Source of the DNA: Dysgonomonas sp. 25
Lineage (GTDB): Bacteria; Bacteroidota; Bacteroidia; Bacteroidales; Dysgonomonadaceae
Length of the DNA stretch: 42,368 bases
Direction: 5' to 3'
NCBI RefSeq assembly: GCF_010501075.1
Contig: NZ_QVMN01000016.1
Location: forward strand, 1-42,368
In this document: positions 38,559-42,368 of the stretch, one piece after another
How the letters are laid out: each line of letters begins with the position of its first letter
Position numbering within the stretch: the first letter of the stretch is position 1
The notes under the pieces: model-generated
Seen by the model: the letters and a program-made list of their open reading frames with translations, nothing else
Databases searched by the model: none
What the model was told of the DNA's origin: nothing
Program-made: the position numbers and the translations under genes

Positions 38559-39771
38559 AATCAATATCGGCAGTTCGCTTTTGGGTGCATTGTCTTACAA
38601 TCAGGAGAAGGTAGATAAGGAAGAAGGCAAGGTGCTTTTCTCGAATCGTATCATCCAAAATACCGATGGTTCATATACGATGTATTTCAACATGAAATCA
38701 TTTGAACCATATCTGGATACCAATAAACGTACCGAGAAACCTGTATTGCATATCTCTCTGAATCCGCACCCCGATGATAAACTAACCGATGAACAACTAT
38801 CGGAGATTGCACAGGAGTATATGGATAAGATGGGTTACGGCAATCAGCCGTATTTAGTGTATAAGCATGAGGACATCGACCGTCACCACTTACATATCGT
38901 ATCGGTACGGGTAGATGAAAACGGAAAGAAGCTGAACGATTCTTTTGAGAAAAGACGCTCGGAAGAGGTACGCAAGTTTTTGGAAGAAAGGTATAATCTG
39001 ATTCCGGCAGAAAAGCAGAGGAATAGCGATGTGTTATCCCTCAAACCCGTAAATATCAAAGAGGGTAACATAAAAAAGCAGGTTTCCAATATTGCTAAAT
39101 CCCTGATAAGAGATTACCGTTTTCAGAGCATCAATGAATATCGGGCACTCCTTAATATATATGGTGTAACAGTCGAAGAGGTCAAAGGCGAAGTGCGAGA
39201 CAAAGCCTACAATGGCTTGGTCTATTTCGCATTGAACAAGAAAGGAGAAAAATCGGGCAACCCATTCAAAGCATCCTTGATTGGTCGCGATGTTGGTTAT
39301 AAGGCATTGCAGAAAAGAACTGTTTTGTCAAGAACAGCATTAAAAGATAAGGCTACTTATGACAGAACTAAAACGATTGTCTCGGCTCTGATTAGAGAGA
39401 AACCTTCCCGAGAAGCATTTGAGAAAGAACTTCTGAAAAATGGAATATCAGTTGTATTCCGTAAGAATGACGACAAACGTATCTATGGAGCAACCTTTAT
39501 TGACCATCAGAGCAAGTGTGTATTTAATGGCTCCCGGATGGGAAAAGAGTTTTCTGCGAATGTCTTTCACAATCTGTTCAATAGGGAGAATAAACAGAAA
39601 TCCGATGACAGATCATGGGATAACAATTTTGATAATTCACAAGATCCTAACGATTCAGAATCGTTAGGAGGACTCTTTGCGATGGAGCAGCATGGAGATA
39701 ATTACGAGGAAATAGCCTTTACCAATCGCATGAAGCGGAAGAAACGAAAACCTCGTGGTTCCAAATTATAA
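38548..39771 (+). CDS. mobB: Relaxase MobB
   Basis: A 407-residue relaxase from ATG 38548 (MVAKINIGSSLLGALSYNQEKV); an in-frame ATG ten codons earlier lies in mobA and is not needed. HISLNPHPDDKL (about residues 67-78) and the metal-binding HHLHIVSVRV (about 113-122) are the relaxase motifs; a Tyr among residues 15-60 is expected to be the nicking residue. The protein nicks oriT and leads the strand into the recipient. It is followed by an 83-bp gap with an 8-bp-period repeat. Confidence 0.9.
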   Translation: MVAKINIGSSLLGALSYNQEKVDKEEGKVLFSNRIIQNTDGSYTMYFNMKSFEPYLDTNKRTEKPVLHISLNPHPDDKLTDEQLSEIAQEYMDKMGYGNQPYLVYKHEDIDRHHLHIVSVRVDENGKKLNDSFEKRRSEEVRKFLEERYNLIPAEKQRNSDVLSLKPVNIKEGNIKKQVSNIAKSLIRDYRFQSINEYRALLNIYGVTVEEVKGEVRDKAYNGLVYFALNKKGEKSGNPFKASLIGRDVGYKALQKRTVLSRTALKDKATYDRTKTIVSALIREKPSREAFEKELLKNGISVVFRKNDDKRIYGATFIDHQSKCVFNGSRMGKEFSANVFHNLFNRENKQKSDDRSWDNNFDNSQDPNDSESLGGLFAMEQHGDNYEEIAFTNRMKRKKRKPRGSKL

Positions 39772-39787
39772 TTTATACATTTATTTA

Positions 39788-39843
39788 TCTGCCAATTTTC
39801 GCATTCACTAATTGGCTAATTATCACATTTACTAATTTTCAAA
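39788..39843. repeat. Degenerate 8-bp-period repeat, mobB-mobC gap (7 units)
   Basis: Seven contiguous TnnnCnnA units (TCTGCCAA, TTGGCTAA, TTATCACA, TTTACTAA), in the same sequence family and phase as 27430-27501, ending 11 bp before the mobC ATG. Confidence 0.75.
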
Positions 39844-39854
39844 TTAATTTTATT

Positions 39855-41858
39855 ATGGCACAGGAAGACGATTTAAGAGGACTCGCCAAAGTAATGGAAT
39901 TTATGCGGGCCATTAGTATATTATTTGTAGTAATCAATATCTATTGGTTTTGCTACCAATCCATCCGTGAGATGGGAATTAATATAGGAGTAGTTGATAA
40001 AATACTACTGAATTTTCAAAATACGGCAGGTTTATTCTCCAATATTCTTTGGACAAAGCTATTTGCCGTAGTGTTTTTGGCTTTGTCTTGTTTGGGAACC
40101 AAAGGAGTAAAAGAAGAGAAAATTACATGGAATAAAATTTATGTGTTTCTATTCTTCGGATTTATATTTTTCTTTCTTAATTGGTGGATTCTGGAACTGC
40201 CATTGCCATTAGTAGCCAATACAGCCTTTTATATACTGACGATGACTATCGGCTATATTTTGTTACTGATGGCAGGACTGTGGATGAGCCGATTATTGAA
40301 AAACAACCTTATGGACGATGTCTTCAATCTGGAGAACGAATCCTTTATGCAGGAAACCCGCCTGATGGAAAATGAATATTCCATCAATCTGCCGACAAAG
40401 TTCTGGTATAAAAAGAAACAACACAGTGGATGGATCAATGTTGTGAATCCTTTCCGGGCAACGATTGTATTGGGAACTCCCGGCTCGGGAAAATCCTATG
40501 CTGTGGTAAATAATTTCATCAAAGAGCAAATATCCAAAGGTTTCGCTTTGTACCTGTATGATTACAAGTTCGATGATCTATCAGTGATTGCCTACAATAC
40601 CATGCTAAAACATATAGATAAGTACAAGGTTGCTCCTAAATTCTATGTGATCAATTTCGACAATCCGGCAAAGAGCCACCGTTGTAACCCTATCGCTCCC
40701 GAATTTATGACCGACATCAGCGATGCATATGAAGCTTCGTACACGATTATGTTGAATCTCAATAAATCTTGGATTCAGAAGCAAGGGGATTTCTTTGTCG
40801 AATCACCAATAATTCTTTTGGCAGCCATAATCTGGTATCTCAAAATATATAATGAGGGAGAATATTGTACCTTTCCTCATGCTATCGAGTTCCTGAACAA
40901 ACGCTACGAAGATATTTTCCCGATTCTGACCTCTTATCCCGAACTTGAAAATTACCTCTCTCCCTTTATGGATGCATGGCAAGGAGGTGCTCAAGATCAG
41001 TTGCAGGGACAGATAGCATCAGCTAAAATACCACTCTCCCGAATGATTTCTCCTCAACTTTATTGGGTAATGACAGGCAATGATTTCACCTTGGACATCA
41101 ACAACCCCAAAGAACCAAAGATACTTTGTGTCGGTAACAATCCCGACCGTCAGAATATCTATTCGGCAGCACTTGGTTTATACAACAGCCGTATTGTAAA
41201 GCTGATAAATAAAAAAGGGATGCTTAAATCTTCCGTGGTTATAGATGAATTGCCGACTATCTATTTTCGTGGATTGGATAACCTGATAGCGACAGCAAGG
41301 TCTAACAAAGTGGCTGTGTGTCTGGGATTTCAGGACTTCTCACAGCTCAATCGTGACTACGGAGATAAAGAATCGAAAGTAGTTCAAAATACAGTTGGAA
41401 ATATCTTTTCGGGGCAAGTAGTGGGCGAATCTGCCAAAACTCTTTCCGACCGCTTTGGTAAAGTATTACAAAAACGGCAGTCTATGACCATTAATCGACA
41501 AGATAAATCTACCTCTATCTCCACACAAATGGATAGCCTTATTCCTGCTTCTAAAATATCGAATCTGACACAAGGAATGTTTGTAGGTGCTGTTTCCGAT
41601 AATTTTGATGAGCGGATTGACCAGAAAATTTTTCATGCTGAAATTGTAATTGATAATGCGAAAGTCGCTGCCGAAACAAAGGCTTATCAGAAAATACCAA
41701 TACTGACTAATTTTATTGATGAGAATGGAAATAACACAATGGATGTTGATATTGCTGAAAATTACAAGCAGATAAAACAGGATGTAAAAGATATTGTGGA
41801 GCAGGAATTAGAACGAATAAAGAACGATGAGAATTTGAAGCATTTGATTAAGGAGTAA
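39855..41858 (+). CDS. mobC: Type IV coupling protein MobC (VirD4/TraG-type)
   Basis: A 667-residue coupling protein that links the relaxosome to the mating channel. N-terminal membrane helices lie at about 17-37, 59-76, 93-112 and 118-140. Walker A TIVLGTPGSGKSYAVVNNF is at about 203-221 and Walker B SSVVIDELPTIYF at about 459-471, then a VirD4-like LIATARSNKVAVCLGFQD. Length and order after mobB match mobC of CTnDOT-like elements. A bidirectional terminator follows at once. Confidence 0.94.
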   Translation: MAQEDDLRGLAKVMEFMRAISILFVVINIYWFCYQSIREMGINIGVVDKILLNFQNTAGLFSNILWTKLFAVVFLALSCLGTKGVKEEKITWNKIYVFLFFGFIFFFLNWWILELPLPLVANTAFYILTMTIGYILLLMAGLWMSRLLKNNLMDDVFNLENESFMQETRLMENEYSINLPTKFWYKKKQHSGWINVVNPFRATIVLGTPGSGKSYAVVNNFIKEQISKGFALYLYDYKFDDLSVIAYNTMLKHIDKYKVAPKFYVINFDNPAKSHRCNPIAPEFMTDISDAYEASYTIMLNLNKSWIQKQGDFFVESPIILLAAIIWYLKIYNEGEYCTFPHAIEFLNKRYEDIFPILTSYPELENYLSPFMDAWQGGAQDQLQGQIASAKIPLSRMISPQLYWVMTGNDFTLDINNPKEPKILCVGNNPDRQNIYSAALGLYNSRIVKLINKKGMLKSSVVIDELPTIYFRGLDNLIATARSNKVAVCLGFQDFSQLNRDYGDKESKVVQNTVGNIFSGQVVGESAKTLSDRFGKVLQKRQSMTINRQDKSTSISTQMDSLIPASKISNLTQGMFVGAVSDNFDERIDQKIFHAEIVIDNAKVAAETKAYQKIPILTNFIDENGNNTMDVDIAENYKQIKQDVKDIVEQELERIKNDENLKHLIKE

Positions 41859-41860
41859 AT

Positions 41861-41892
41861 AAAAAAGGTTGCAAAAAATTGCAACCTTTTTT
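41861..41892. terminator. Bidirectional terminator after mobC
   Basis: A perfect 14-bp stem including A6/T6: AAAAAAGGTTGCAA (41861-41874), loop AAAA, TTGCAACCTTTTTT (41879-41892). Confidence 0.93.
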
Positions 41893-41930
41893 GTATCTTA
41901 CATTTTATTGAAATCTTTTTTTTCACATAT

Positions 41931-41953
41931 TCTGTCACCTGTCAAGTGACAGA
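41931..41953. repeat. Palindromic 23-bp site, copy 1
   Basis: TCTGTCAC and GTGACAGA around a 7-bp centre CTGTCAA. Its reverse complement recurs near 42294-42316 with one mismatch. Coordinates may be off by one or two bases. Confidence 0.8.
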
Positions 41954-42293
41954 TGAGCCTTAATAACAGAGGCAAATATACATTTTTATTTTTTATCGAC
42001 CCAATTTTTTGAGTCTAAAATTCAATCATATAATATACATTTTGAATTCTCTTCATTGAAGCAAATGACAAACAATTCCACACTGGATAACATAATATGC
42101 TACAAATGAATACACTATATGTTTGTCATGCAAAAAATAGTAACTAAACGAACGCAAAATGTTTTCTTGTATGCACAAGATGAAACAATTACACATCTCT
42201 CAGAAGTTTGTTCGGCTCTTTTTTGTTTTGCCGTATGTTTTCCCAAGAAGAAACATAGGTTTGTAATTTACTAATTATCTGACATCTACAAGT

Positions 42294-42316
42294 AAATTCT
42301 GTCACTTGACAGGTGA
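42294..42316. repeat. Palindromic 23-bp site, copy 2 (inverted)
   Basis: TCTGTCAC, centre TTGACAG, GTGACGGA: the inverse of copy 1 except for one base. Coordinates may be off by a few bases. Confidence 0.75.
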
Positions 42317-42368
42317 CGGAAAAAGAAGTAGTGTATCCTACAATATAAAAGCAGAATCTCAACAAAAA

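Larger units (their letters stand above)
9186..42368. mobile_element. Integrative conjugative element (CTnDOT-like), right end not in window
   Basis: Directly after the tRNA-Ser lie a tyrosine integrase, small regulators, cargo (including a Dnd-type defence operon), a full Bacteroides-type tra set and mobABC. Together these define an integrative conjugative element inserted at the 3' end of the tRNA. The left boundary is placed at the tRNA end by inference. No second copy of the tRNA 3' sequence was seen before the right edge, so attR must lie beyond 42368. The tra genes look intact, so self-transfer is plausible. Confidence 0.88.
41893..42368. other. Gap without genes at the right edge
   Basis: No credible gene in about 475 bp. 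It contains an inverted pair of palindromic 22-23-bp sites (41931-41953 and 42294-42316). A gene may begin beyond the window. Confidence 0.5.

Noticed and set aside
42119-42274. 51-codon frame near the right edge
   Set aside because: Odd composition, no promoter or ribosome site, no family recognised.

Overview
The window is Bacteroidota (Bacteroidales-like) DNA. The grounds are the TAnnTTTG/TTTG promoter grammar upstream of several genes, the Bacteroides-type Tra/Mob conjugation genes, many lipoproteins with a Cys shortly after the signal peptide, a GH43 glycosidase and a C10 protease. The dispersed intergenic repeats in the first 660 bases would fit a Dysgonomonas/Parabacteroides-like host, but that is only an impression; the genus cannot be fixed from this sequence.

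Positions 1-9185 are host chromosome: a repeat mosaic without genes (1-1083), rlmD, a C10 cysteine protease with a lipoprotein and an outer-membrane beta-barrel protein, a GH43 lipoprotein, a SecD-P1-like lipoprotein, a small lipoprotein, asd and a tRNA-Ser(GCT).

From the 3' end of the tRNA to the right edge runs an integrative conjugative element (ICE) of the CTnDOT-like Bacteroidetes type. Its right end is not in the window. Its left part (9455-16570) holds the tyrosine integrase, three small KilA-N/ORF6N/RhuM-type regulators, a phosphoribosyltransferase plus PD-(D/E)XK-like nuclease pair, a small membrane protein, a SLOG-fold protein and mobile-element hypotheticals including a PcfK remnant.

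The central cargo (16652-24641, minus strand, one tightly packed operon) is a DNA phosphorothioation-type defence island: dndC, dndD, a DndE-HerA ATPase fusion, a ParB-like protein, a predicted nuclease with a GQCxCGKNW motif, and an Mrr-type restriction endonuclease with an N-terminal winged-helix-like region. The usual dndA, dndB and dndFGH are absent. The likely logic is that DndC/DndD/DndE mark host DNA with sulphur and the downstream HerA/ParB-like/nuclease proteins read the mark or attack unmarked DNA. The exact roles are inference. This is the strongest candidate for a new system here.

The right part is the transfer machine. Transcribed leftward are traA (ParA), a DUF3408 gene, traD, traE, F, G, I, J, K, L, M, N, O, a small adenine methylase in the place where CTnDOT has traP, traQ and a 35-residue ORF. 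Transcribed rightward are mobA, mobB (relaxase) and mobC (coupling protein). Between the two blocks (36924-38117) is a gene-free region full of perfect hairpins, the best place for oriT.

A second, non-coding layer stands out. Most larger gaps between tra/mob genes hold a small intergenic element of one of a few families: degenerate repeats with an exact 8-bp period (at least six loci, one of them in the chromosome), GGTCTGCGACC mini-palindromes, and a C/G-run hairpin also seen in the chromosome. Two neighbouring ORF6N genes each carry a perfect palindrome at the equivalent codon position.
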